7,999 nucleotides of DNA from Neptuniibacter sp. (GTDB lineage Bacteria > Pseudomonadota > Gammaproteobacteria > Pseudomonadales > Balneatricaceae). Below are positions 1 to 6,875 of this stretch, one piece after another (the stretch's first letter is position 1; the number at the start of each line of letters is the position of its first letter). Made by a program: the position numbers and the translations under genes. The notes beneath the pieces are model-generated. The model worked only from the letters and a program-made list of their open reading frames with translations. It made no database searches and was not told where the DNA came from. The DNA is taken from NCBI GenBank assembly GCA_024686055.1, contig JAIBDV010000124.1, positions 1-7,999 of the forward strand. The letters run 5' to 3'.

Positions 1-67
1 GATAGCCCATTGCGGGCTGTCCGTTAGTCGTCGGTAGGAAATGGCATCCTATTAGTCGCACGCACCC
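1..67. other. non-coding stretch with short hairpins, edge of window
   Basis: I see no credible coding sequence or tRNA here. Two small inverted repeats are visible. AGCCC (4-8) pairs with GGGCT (14-18) around a 5-base loop, extendable outward by a G-T and an A-T pair. TAGGA (35-39) pairs with TCCTA (47-51). The heptamer TTAGTCG occurs directly repeated at 24-30 and 52-58. Neither hairpin is followed by a T-run inside the window. The first could be part of a terminator or leader belonging to a neighbouring gene beyond the left edge, but that is a guess. Confidence 0.35.
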
Positions 68-138
68 TGTAGCAGGCCGCTCCGCGGACGTCAGGGGTTA
101 GCACTCCGCACCAGACGCTCGCGGAGCGAGCTGCTACA
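68..138. repeat. Inverted pair of REP-like palindromes (BIME-like element)
   Basis: The plus strand at 68-75 reads TGTAGCAG and the minus strand at 138-131 reads the same. Each copy leads into its own short GC-rich hairpin with a TCC/GGA loop: CCGC-TCC-GCGG at 77-87 and GCTCGC-GGA-GCGAGC at 117-131. The outer arms also pair with each other: TGTAGCAG, two mismatches, CGCTCCGCG at 68-86, against CGCGGAGCG, two mismatches, CTGCTACA at 120-138. Two small palindromic units in opposite orientation, extragenic and just past an operon end, fit the REP/BIME class known from enterobacteria and pseudomonads. Membership in a genomic family is inferred, because only this one pair is present in the window. 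Confidence 0.6.
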
Positions 139-143
139 CATAG

Positions 144-170
144 CAAAAAACCAGCCCGAAGGCTGGTTTC
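144..170 (-). terminator. Rho-independent terminator downstream of serS
   Basis: Read on the minus strand, AACCAGCC-TTCG-GGCTGGTT forms an 8-bp stem (149-156 with 161-168) closed by a UUCG-type tetraloop. A T-run encoded by the A's at 145-150 continues from the 3' arm. It lies about 35 bases after the serS stop and would end the five-gene minus-strand transcript. It shows all the hallmarks of an intrinsic terminator. Confidence 0.9.
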
Positions 171-202
171 TGTTATCTGCAATTCGTCAGCAAACCAACG
201 AA

Positions 203-1477
203 TCAGATATGCGTCGCGCCGCCCATGTAGCCCCGCAGGACTTCTGGGACTGCTACCCGACCATCTTCAGTCTGGTAGTTTTCGATGATTGCCAGCAGTG
301 TACGGCCAACCGCCAGACCAGAACCATTCAGGGTGTGAGCCAGTTCAGGCTTACCGGTTTCCGGGTTGCGCCAGCGGGCCTGCATGCGGCGGGCCTGGAA
401 ATCACCCATGTTGGAAACCGAGGAGATTTCGCGGTATTTCTCCTGCGCCGGAACCCAGACTTCGATGTCGTAGGTTTTCTGTGCGCTGAAGCCCAGATCG
501 CCACCACACAGAGTGATAACGCGGTATGGCAGGTTCAGCTTCTGCAGGATCGCTTCAGCGTGACCAGTCATCGCTTCCAGTGCATCCCAGGAGGTAGCCG
601 GGTCTACAATCTGTACCATTTCGACTTTCTCGAATTGGTGCTGGCGGATCAGGCCACGGGTGTCACGACCGGATGCACCGGCTTCGGAACGGAAACACGG
701 AGTGTGGCAGGTGAATTTCATCGGCATCTGAGCGGCGTCGATGATTGTGTCACGGACCATGTTGGTGACCGGTACTTCAGCGGTCGGGATCAGGTAGTAA
801 TCGCGATCACCGAACGGCACTTTAAACAGGTCTTCTTCGAACTTCGGCAGCTGGCCGGTGCCACGCAGGGAGTCGGCGTTGACCATGTACGGCACGTAGA
901 TCTCTTCGTAACCGTGGTCGTTGATGTGGGTGTCCAGCATCAACTGAATCAGCGCGCGGTGCATACGGGCAACGCCCTTACGCAGTACGGCGAAACGTGC
1001 GCCGGTTAGCTTGGCCGCGCTTTCGAAGTCCAGTTCGCCGTTGCGGGCGCCAAGGTCGATGTGGTCTTTGATTTCAAAACCGAAGTCGCGCGGGGTGCCC
1101 CAGCGGCGTACTTCAATGTTGTCGTCTTCGTCAGCGCCTTCAGGCACAGACTCATGCGGCAGGTTAGGTACACCGGCCAGCAGGTCATCCATCTCAACCT
1201 GGATATCATTCAGCTGTGCTTTAGCGGCATTCAGCTTCTCGCCCAGGGAGGCAACTTCCGCCATCAGTGGCTGGATATCTTCACCGGCCGCTTTGGCTTT
1301 GCCGATGTTTTTCGAACGGCTGTTACGCTCGCTCTGCAGTGTTTCGGTATCTACCTGTACTGCTTTACGGCGTTCTTCCAGCTCGTTGAAACGCGCCACG
1401 GGGAATTCGTAACCCTTTTTTTTCAGCAGCTGGGCTACATCATCCGGGTTTGTACGGACAAATTTTGGATCTAACAT
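203..1477 (-). CDS. serS: Seryl-tRNA synthetase (class II)
   Basis: This cytoplasmic enzyme activates serine with ATP and charges tRNA-Ser; it also serves tRNA-Sec where selenocysteine is used. The 424 residues match the usual bacterial length of about 425-430. Residues ~30-100 form the charged, heptad-rich antiparallel coiled-coil arm that contacts the long variable arm of tRNA-Ser. The catalytic core shows TAE at 232-234, class II motif 2 (FRSEAGASGRDTRGL, 262-276) and motif 3 (NGSGLAVGRTLLAIIEN, 384-400). The start MLDPKFVR matches the family N-terminus. It is the last gene of the minus-strand operon, 22 bases after crcB and just before a strong terminator. The nearest SD-like AAGG lies 14 bases upstream of the ATG, longer than ideal. 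Codons 19-21 form a run of eight A's followed by GGG. Confidence 0.97.
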   Translation of the reverse strand: MLDPKFVRTNPDDVAQLLKKKGYEFPVARFNELEERRKAVQVDTETLQSERNSRSKNIGKAKAAGEDIQPLMAEVASLGEKLNAAKAQLNDIQVEMDDLLAGVPNLPHESVPEGADEDDNIEVRRWGTPRDFGFEIKDHIDLGARNGELDFESAAKLTGARFAVLRKGVARMHRALIQLMLDTHINDHGYEEIYVPYMVNADSLRGTGQLPKFEEDLFKVPFGDRDYYLIPTAEVPVTNMVRDTIIDAAQMPMKFTCHTPCFRSEAGASGRDTRGLIRQHQFEKVEMVQIVDPATSWDALEAMTGHAEAILQKLNLPYRVITLCGGDLGFSAQKTYDIEVWVPAQEKYREISSVSNMGDFQARRMQARWRNPETGKPELAHTLNGSGLAVGRTLLAIIENYQTEDGRVAVPEVLRGYMGGATHI

Positions 1478-1499
1478 GGGATTATAATCAACCTTATAT

Positions 1500-1868
1500 T
1501 CAGAACAGGCGGGTTATCCATAAACCGGCGGACAGTGCCGCAATACACAGTAAGACACTGAATGATATATAAATTGCCGCCGACATTACATGCCCTTCCT
1601 GTAACATTGCGACGGTTTCCAGCGAAAAGGTGGAAAAGGTGGTGAAGGCTCCCATAAATCCGACCATTAGCAGTGGGCGTAGCTCCGGGCTGAGGCGAGC
1701 TTTTTCCAGAATCAGCACGAAACAGACCCCCATCAAAAACGAGCCGATAATATTACAGGCCAGGGTGCCCCAGGGCAGTTTGTGAGTTGCGTTGTTGAGG
1801 ACGCCGCTGAGCCAGTAACGGCTGAGCGCACCCAGCGCGCCGCCGAGGGCGATGGCTACCATGTGCAT
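1500..1868 (-). CDS. crcB: CrcB/Fluc fluoride ion channel
   Basis: This small inner-membrane protein works as a dual-topology homodimer that exports fluoride and protects enolase and other fluoride-sensitive enzymes. The 122 residues contain four hydrophobic segments (about 3-22, 33-54, 65-88 and 97-120). Family signatures are visible: GGALGALSRYW (9-19), GTLACNIIGSFLMG (34-47) with the conserved Asn39, and GFMGAFTTFSTFS (70-82), the phenylalanine/threonine/serine-rich segment lining the pore. The first ATG is chosen because an AAGGA ribosome site, overlapping the rarA stop, lies 7 bases upstream; an in-frame ATG two codons later is the alternative. It starts 2 bases after rarA, so translation is probably coupled. 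I see no separate promoter or fluoride riboswitch, so expression probably follows the operon. Confidence 0.95.
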   Translation of the reverse strand: MHMVAIALGGALGALSRYWLSGVLNNATHKLPWGTLACNIIGSFLMGVCFVLILEKARLSPELRPLLMVGFMGAFTTFSTFSLETVAMLQEGHVMSAAIYISFSVLLCIAALSAGLWITRLF

Positions 1869-1870
1869 GC

Positions 1871-3214
1871 TTAATCCTTATAGCGCTGGCGCGGGCTGAG
1901 CTGGTTCTGTTGCTCCAGGTGGCTCAACTTGTCGCCGATCTTGATTTCCAGACCACGGGGCTCCGGCTGATACCAGCGCTGGCCTGCCATCTCTTCGGGC
2001 AGGTATTCCTCCCCGGCGGCGAAGGCGTTTTCTTCATTGTGGGCATAGCGGTAGTCATCGCCGTAGCCCAGATCTTTCATCAGACTGGTGGGTGCGTTGC
2101 GCAAGTGTGGCGGTACTTCCAGGCTGCCAGATTCAGCAACAGCGCGCTTGCAGGCGCTAAAGGCCATATAAACGGCGTTACTTTTTGGCGCGCAGGCGCA
2201 GTAAATCGCCGCCTGAGCGATGGCCCGCTCGCCTTCGGCCGCACCGACCCGCTCATAGGCTTCCCAGGCGGACAGGGCTACCTGCATGGCGCGGGGGTCG
2301 GCATTGCCGATATCTTCCGAGGCGATGGCGACCAGCCGCCGGGCAATATAAAGAGGATCGCCACCGCCGTCGATAATCCGGCAGAACCAATACAATGCGC
2401 CATCCGGGGAAGAACCGCGCACGGATTTATGGAAAGCGGAGATCATATCGAACCACAGGTCGCCCTGCTTATCGAAGCGACGGCCACCGGCCTGGAGTAC
2501 TTCGCTGAGTACGCTGTCGTCGATTTGCGCGCCTTGCGGGGTATCTTCCGCCAGGTCAGCGGCGATTTCCAGCAGGTTCAATGCCTGGCGGGCGTCACCG
2601 TCGGCAGCGCGGATCAGCCGTTCACGGGCCTCGCTGGACAGTTGCAGCTGCCGCGTAGCCAGCCCTCGCTCGGGATCACTCAGGGCCTGGTCGATCAGCT
2701 GCTCAAGGTCAGACTCGGCCAAGCTGCGCAGCAGGTAGGTACGAGCGCGGGACAGCAGTGCGTTGTTGAGCTCGAACGACGGGTTTTCGGTGGTCGCGCC
2801 GACAAACAGCACGGTGCCATCTTCTATGTAAGGGAGAAAAGCATCCTGCTGAGCCTTGTTGAAGCGATGTACTTCGTCCACAAACAGAATGGTTTTGCGA
2901 CCGCTCTGGGCCTGGGTCTGCTGGGCGCGCATTACCGCCTCGCGGATATCTTTTACCCCGGCCAGCACCGCTGACAGGGTGATAAATTCCGCATCCACCT
3001 GATGGGCGATCAGCCGTGCCAGGGTCGTTTTCCCCACCCCGGGCGGGCCCCAGAATATCATCGAATGTGGCGCGCCCTGCTCCAGCGCTTTACGCAGTGG
3101 CTTGCCCGGTGCCAACAGGTGTTGCTGGCCACAGTATTGCGCCAGCGTTTGCGGGCGCATCCTGGCAGCCAGTGGCTGATAGCCTTGCTGGCTGTCGGCG
3201 AACAGATCGTCCAT
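1871..3214 (-). CDS. rarA: Replication-associated recombination protein A (RarA/MgsA, AAA+ ATPase)
   Basis: This clamp-loader-like AAA+ ATPase of the RarA/Mgs1/WRNIP1 family acts at stalled replication forks and single-strand gaps. At 447 residues it has the same length as E. coli RarA. Visible motifs in order are Walker A GPPGVGKT (56-63), Walker B ILFVDEVHRF (109-118), sensor 1 GATTENPSFE (139-148) and the arginine-finger segment LLSRAR (153-158). The C-terminal half carries the family signature around EDIGNADPRA and a tetramerisation-type helical region with HLRNAPTSLMKDLGYGDDYR. The ATG directly abuts the lolA stop (TAA then ATG) with only a weak purine-rich stretch in the lolA end, which suggests translational coupling. 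Its place between lolA and the crcB/serS genes is the conserved gammaproteobacterial context. Confidence 0.97.
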   Translation of the reverse strand: MDDLFADSQQGYQPLAARMRPQTLAQYCGQQHLLAPGKPLRKALEQGAPHSMIFWGPPGVGKTTLARLIAHQVDAEFITLSAVLAGVKDIREAVMRAQQTQAQSGRKTILFVDEVHRFNKAQQDAFLPYIEDGTVLFVGATTENPSFELNNALLSRARTYLLRSLAESDLEQLIDQALSDPERGLATRQLQLSSEARERLIRAADGDARQALNLLEIAADLAEDTPQGAQIDDSVLSEVLQAGGRRFDKQGDLWFDMISAFHKSVRGSSPDGALYWFCRIIDGGGDPLYIARRLVAIASEDIGNADPRAMQVALSAWEAYERVGAAEGERAIAQAAIYCACAPKSNAVYMAFSACKRAVAESGSLEVPPHLRNAPTSLMKDLGYGDDYRYAHNEENAFAAGEEYLPEEMAGQRWYQPEPRGLEIKIGDKLSHLEQQNQLSPRQRYKD

Positions 3215-3847
3215 TTACAGCTCGTCTTCGAGGATGACATCAACGCCATCGGGTGGGATAAAACTGAAGTGATTTACGGCCAGGGCCGGATTGATCTTCT
3301 GTTCGCTCAGCAACACGGTGGTGCGCTGGCCCAGATGGTCTTCCAGCATCAGTTCGGTCAGCAGCTTATTAACGAAGAACAGCCGGATGCGGGCGAAGCT
3401 GCTGTTTTCTTCGCGCGGTGCCAGGTCAAACAGCAGCTCGTTGCCGGTGGCTGTCGGGCTGCTGATTTGGTAATCCTGCTCCAGTTCATTGATCTGGCCG
3501 TTAAGCAGCATCGCCGGGGCGTTGTTGCTGGTGTCACCGGGTTTACGGGTGACCTGTTCCAGGTCCGGGTCGTACACCCAGATATGGTTGCCGTCACCGA
3601 CGATAGTCTGTGGAAACGGCTTCAGGGTGCTCCAGTAAAACTTGTTCGGTTTGGCCAGCTGCAACTCGCCGCTGCTTTCCTGGGCGCGGCGACCATTGTT
3701 GTTATTGGTGAACTGCTCAAAACGGGCACTGAACGTGTCGTAGCCCGACAGCAGTGCCGCCAGTTTATCTGACGCGCTCTCAGCCTGGGCCAGCCCGGCG
3801 GAGAGCATAAAGGCGATCATCGCCAGAGTACGGGTAAACAGGTTCAT
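3215..3847 (-). CDS. lolA: Outer-membrane lipoprotein carrier LolA (periplasmic chaperone)
   Basis: LolA accepts lipoproteins from the inner-membrane LolCDE transporter, carries them through the periplasm and passes them to LolB. The 210-residue precursor starts with a Sec signal peptide: basic MNLFTRT, a hydrophobic core, and a likely cleavage after AQA at residue 22. The mature part shows the family pattern: SARFEQF near 40, PNKFYW and PFPQTIVGDGNHIWVYDPDL, and near the C-terminus FSFIPPDGVDVI. The open frame extends 16 codons further upstream, but the ATG at 3847 is chosen because it begins the signal peptide directly and has AAGGGA 8 bases upstream, inside the ftsK 3' end. The gap to ftsK is 4 bases and the stop touches rarA. 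Confidence 0.95.
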   Translation of the reverse strand: MNLFTRTLAMIAFMLSAGLAQAESASDKLAALLSGYDTFSARFEQFTNNNNGRRAQESSGELQLAKPNKFYWSTLKPFPQTIVGDGNHIWVYDPDLEQVTRKPGDTSNNAPAMLLNGQINELEQDYQISSPTATGNELLFDLAPREENSSFARIRLFFVNKLLTELMLEDHLGQRTTVLLSEQKINPALAVNHFSFIPPDGVDVILEDEL

Positions 3848-3851
3848 ACAC

Positions 3852-6716
3852 TTAATCCCTTGGTGGTGGCGGTGCCAGCACTTCGCGTTGGCCATTGTTG
3901 CCTGCTGAACTGACTACGCCCGCGGCCTCCATTGTTTCAACCATACGGGCAGCGCGGTTGTAACCGATTTTCAGTTTCCGCTGCACGCTGGAGATGGAGG
4001 CTTTGCGTGTTTCGGTGACAAAAGCGACGGCTTCATCATAAAGCGCGTCCTGTTCATCATCGAACAGGCCACCTGAACCCCCGCTGGCTCCCCCTTCTTC
4101 TTCACCGGCGATCAGATCTTCGATGTAGTTCGGGCCGCCCAGTGCTTTCCAGGCTTCTACTGTGCGGTGTACTTCGTCATCGCTGACAAAAGCGCCGTGA
4201 ATACGGTTTGGCAGGCTGGTGCCTGCAGGCAGGTAGAGCATATCCCCCCAGCCCAGCAGGTTTTCCGCGCCTGCCTGATCGAGGATGGTGCGCGAATCGA
4301 TTTTGGATGACACCTGGAAAGCGATACGTGTCGGTACGTTGGCCTTGATCAGGCCGGTGATAACATCGACGGAAGGTCGCTGGGTGGCCAGAATCAGGTG
4401 GATGCCAGCGGCACGGGCTTTCTGGGCGATACGGGCGATCAGTTCTTCAACTTTTTTGCCGACAATCATCATCATGTCGGCGAACTCATCGATCACCACC
4501 ACGATATAGGGCAGTGTTTCCAGCTCGGGTGCCGGGTGGCCCGGTGGGTAACCCTGTTCTTCCGGGTTCCACAGTGGGTCGGTAGCCGGCTGGCCGGAGG
4601 CCGCTGCTGCGTTAACTTTATCGTTGAAACCGGCCAGGTTACGCACGCCCATTTTGGCCATCAGCTTGTAGCGGCGTTCCATCTCGCCAACACACCAGCG
4701 CAGCGCACCCGCCGCATCTTTCATATCGGTGATTACCGGGGTCAGCAGGTGCGGGATGCCTTCGTAAATCGACAGCTCCAGCATTTTCGGATCGACCATG
4801 ATCAGCCGAACTTCTTCTGGCGTCGCTTTAAACAGCAGGCTGAGCAGCATGGCGTTAACGCCGACGGATTTACCAGAGCCGGTGGTACCGGCTACCAGCA
4901 GGTGAGGCATTTTGGCCAGATTGGCAACAACGGGATTGCCACCAATATCGTTGCCCAGGCCGAGTGTCAGCCTGGAGCTGGCGTCTTTAAAGACACTGGA
5001 GTCCAGTACTTCGGTGAGCGAGACCATCTGGCGATGTTCGTTAGGAATCTCGATCCCCATCACCGATTTGCCAGCGATTACTTCCACCACGCGAATCGCA
5101 CTGACCGCCATGGAACGGGCCAGATCTTTCGCCAGGTTGGTGATCTTGCTGGCTTTAACGCCTGGTGCGGGTTGGATCTCGAATCGGGTGATGACCGGGC
5201 CAGGATTGACCTCGACCACTTCGGCGACCACGCTGAACTCTTTCAGCTTGGCTTCCAGCAAACGCGACATCTGTTCCAGCTGCTCTTCCGAGTAGCCCGG
5301 TGACTGGTCCTGGGCGGCGGGGTCCAGGATGTCAATGTCTGGAAGTTTTGGCAACACTTTGGCCGGTGCCTGGGTGATAACGCCCTGCTCGTTACCCAGT
5401 TCTGAATCCTGCATTGGCTTATGAGTTTCAGACAACGGCACGATTTTCAGATTTTTTCGAGCCTGGTCAGCAGCGACGGCACGTTGTAACTGGGCTGCCT
5501 GAGAATGGCCGGGTACCGGCGGTTCAGGTGCGGGTATTGGTGCTGCCTGGCGTACCGGGGCCTGCTCGACGGCTGTTGTGGATGCTTGCGCCACAGGTGC
5601 CATAGCAGCAGACGCTTGAACGGGTTCGGGCGGAGTCACCTGGGCGGGTGTAGCCTGTACGGGCGCAGGTGCGGCTTGTACGGGCTGGGCTCGGACGGGT
5701 TGTGGCGCAGCTGCTGGCACGGGCGTTATTTCAGGCTGAACCGGTGCTTCTGCGCGCGTTGTAATTGGCGTGTCAAAATGTACCGCATCCAGGTCATGCT
5801 CATTCATGGTGTTGCGAATATCAGGTAACTCGAAGTCATCAAAGCCATCCAGGTCATCGAAATCCATCGAGGGTTCGTGGCGCTGGCTGGCGACGGGCTC
5901 AGTATTGAACGTCGGCTCTTTATGTACCGGTGCCTGGGGTGTAGCTGTTGCTACAAAGGCTGGTGCGGGCTCCTGCCGTTTCACGGCAGGTTTGGGCTGC
6001 AGGTGAGCCGTAATATCTGCCGCTGGATCGTAATCGTCGATCAGCGCGTCAGCCTCTTCGCTGTCATCCTCAATCTGTTCTTCAGCTGGAATCTGACCCG
6101 GAATGGCCCGCCCTGCCAGTGACATAATGCGTGCCCCCAGCTTTTCCATGCTGTCCTGCAGGCCGATTTCGACGTACAGAGTAAAGCCGACCAGGGCCAG
6201 CATAAATAGTAAAACTGAGCCACCTACAACACTGAACCAGGAAATGGCCCAGTCAGACAGCGCCTCGCCGATCAGCCCGCCTGCGCTGAAGGGATACTCC
6301 AGGCTACGGTTAGCGACATGGGTGGCGACCAGCGCACAGCTCCCCGCCAGCATAAGCCCGGCACCACTGGTGCGTAGAATAAAATAAGGAATGGCATCCA
6401 TAAGGCTGGCATGTTTTCGGCTTAAAAAGCGCACAGCCGGAATCAGCACCAGCACAGGCGTGAGCCAGGCGGCTACACCTAGCATGGATACCATCAGATC
6501 TGCCAGCCAGGCCCCGAACAGGCCCGTGAAATTTTCAGCCTCTGGCTGGTAGCCCGTATGCGACCAGCCTGGGTCACGCGGGTTGTAACCAATCAGGGTC
6601 AGCACCAGAAAGATTAACAGGCCGATCAGCGCGATCAGGCCAGACTCTTTCAGGGTACGAGCCAGCAATTCAGGAAAACTTGTAGTATTGCGCGGATGTT
6701 CGCTCTTCAATGACAT
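3852..6716 (-). CDS. ftsK: DNA translocase FtsK
   Basis: FtsK is an essential-type cell division protein that anchors at the septum and pumps chromosomal DNA to resolve dimers with XerCD at dif. From this start it has 954 residues. There are four N-terminal membrane segments (about 26-44, 74-96, 112-134 and 160-182). A cytoplasmic linker follows (about 213-465), first acidic (DFDDLDGFDDFELPD near 285) and then rich in Pro, Ala, Val and Gln. The RecA-like motor has Walker A GTTGSGKS (610-617) and Walker B VVVIDEFADMM (739-749). A winged-helix gamma domain (about 889-947) contains ASISSVQRKLKIGYNRAAR, the KOPS-reading and XerD-contacting part. The total is shorter than E. coli FtsK (1329) because of the linker, and longer than typical Pseudomonas forms. 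The start is uncertain: an in-frame ATG 16 codons upstream (6764) is possible, while the chosen ATG has GGGGA placed too close. It is probably the first gene of the operon. Confidence 0.95.
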   Translation of the reverse strand: MSLKSEHPRNTTSFPELLARTLKESGLIALIGLLIFLVLTLIGYNPRDPGWSHTGYQPEAENFTGLFGAWLADLMVSMLGVAAWLTPVLVLIPAVRFLSRKHASLMDAIPYFILRTSGAGLMLAGSCALVATHVANRSLEYPFSAGGLIGEALSDWAISWFSVVGGSVLLFMLALVGFTLYVEIGLQDSMEKLGARIMSLAGRAIPGQIPAEEQIEDDSEEADALIDDYDPAADITAHLQPKPAVKRQEPAPAFVATATPQAPVHKEPTFNTEPVASQRHEPSMDFDDLDGFDDFELPDIRNTMNEHDLDAVHFDTPITTRAEAPVQPEITPVPAAAPQPVRAQPVQAAPAPVQATPAQVTPPEPVQASAAMAPVAQASTTAVEQAPVRQAAPIPAPEPPVPGHSQAAQLQRAVAADQARKNLKIVPLSETHKPMQDSELGNEQGVITQAPAKVLPKLPDIDILDPAAQDQSPGYSEEQLEQMSRLLEAKLKEFSVVAEVVEVNPGPVITRFEIQPAPGVKASKITNLAKDLARSMAVSAIRVVEVIAGKSVMGIEIPNEHRQMVSLTEVLDSSVFKDASSRLTLGLGNDIGGNPVVANLAKMPHLLVAGTTGSGKSVGVNAMLLSLLFKATPEEVRLIMVDPKMLELSIYEGIPHLLTPVITDMKDAAGALRWCVGEMERRYKLMAKMGVRNLAGFNDKVNAAAASGQPATDPLWNPEEQGYPPGHPAPELETLPYIVVVIDEFADMMMIVGKKVEELIARIAQKARAAGIHLILATQRPSVDVITGLIKANVPTRIAFQVSSKIDSRTILDQAGAENLLGWGDMLYLPAGTSLPNRIHGAFVSDDEVHRTVEAWKALGGPNYIEDLIAGEEEGGASGGSGGLFDDEQDALYDEAVAFVTETRKASISSVQRKLKIGYNRAARMVETMEAAGVVSSAGNNGQREVLAPPPPRD
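3856..3861 (-). promoter_or_regulatory. Ribosome binding site of lolA
   Basis: AAGGGA on the minus strand lies 8 bases before the ATG at 3847 and within the last codons of ftsK. It decides the lolA start in favour of the signal-peptide methionine over the upstream in-frame ATG at 3895, and it places lolA translation under likely coupling with ftsK. Confidence 0.7.
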
Positions 6717-6775
6717 TCCCCGGCACGGATGAAACTGTGAAACAAATGGGCCAGACCATACCATACCGCCCAGAA

Positions 6776-6800
6776 TTTTCCACGTAGCTGGCGTGGAAGA
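6776..6800. repeat. Perfect-loop palindrome in the divergent promoter region
   Basis: TTTTCCACG (6776-6784) is complementary to CGTGGAAGA (6792-6800) over nine positions with one G-T pair, around a 7-base spacer TAGCTGG. On neither strand is it followed by a T-run, so it does not look like a terminator. It could be a repressor or activator operator, or a hairpin in the 5' leader of the ftsK transcript if that starts further upstream. Its role is unknown. Confidence 0.5.
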
Positions 6801-6864
6801 GTTTCGATTTGTGGTCCATATTTAGCACTGTAATGTTATCCCACCCTGAATAGCGACTTGATGC

Positions 6865-6868
6865 AGGA
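6865..6868 (+). promoter_or_regulatory. Ribosome binding site deciding the start at 6876
   Basis: AGGA lies 7 bases before the ATG at 6876. The two alternative upstream in-frame starts, TTG at 6858 and ATG at 6861, have no SD-like sequence in front of them, and the shared N-terminal extension would add nothing recognisable. The start at 6876 is therefore preferred. Confidence 0.6.
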
Positions 6869-6875
6869 TGCTCTT

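Larger units (their letters stand above)
6717..6875. promoter_or_regulatory. Divergent intergenic region between ftsK and the CheW/CZB gene
   Basis: This 159-base region must hold the promoters for the minus-strand ftsK operon and the plus-strand gene, since the two face away from each other. No promoter close to the sigma-70 consensus stands out. On the plus strand TTGTGG and TAATGT with 16 bases between them is a weak candidate. On the minus strand the tandem TATGGT sequences near 6759 are weak -10-like elements. No LexA-type CTGT-N8-ACAG box is present, although E. coli ftsK has an SOS-inducible promoter. The clearest element is the palindrome at 6776-6800. Confidence 0.5.

Noticed and set aside
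1..202. tRNA-Ser gene expected near serS in some genomes
   Set aside because: No cloverleaf, GGTTCGAATCC-type T-arm or serine anticodon arm could be found on either strand.
1481..1486. Perfect TATAAT on the minus strand just before serS
   Set aside because: It lies only 3 bases before the serS ATG, so transcription would start inside the gene, and no TTGACA-like box occurs at the right distance upstream.
1514..1522. TTATCCATA resembling a DnaA box
   Set aside because: It is a single imperfect match inside the crcB coding sequence, with no cluster or AT-rich unwinding region nearby.
1910..2974. Long plus-strand open frame (354 codons) opposite rarA
   Set aside because: It runs fully antisense to a complete, motif-bearing rarA and its translation has no recognisable domain; such frames arise from codon bias on the other strand.
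3002..3772. Plus-strand open frame (256 codons) opposite the rarA start and lolA
   Set aside because: It crosses the junction of two real genes on the other strand and has no ribosome site or family resemblance.
4398..5303. Plus-strand open frame (301 codons) opposite the ftsK motor
   Set aside because: Its His/Gln/Phe-rich translation is the antisense shadow of conserved ftsK motor codons.
6717..6875. LexA (SOS) box for ftsK
   Set aside because: No CTG-N10-CAG palindrome with the usual spacing is present.
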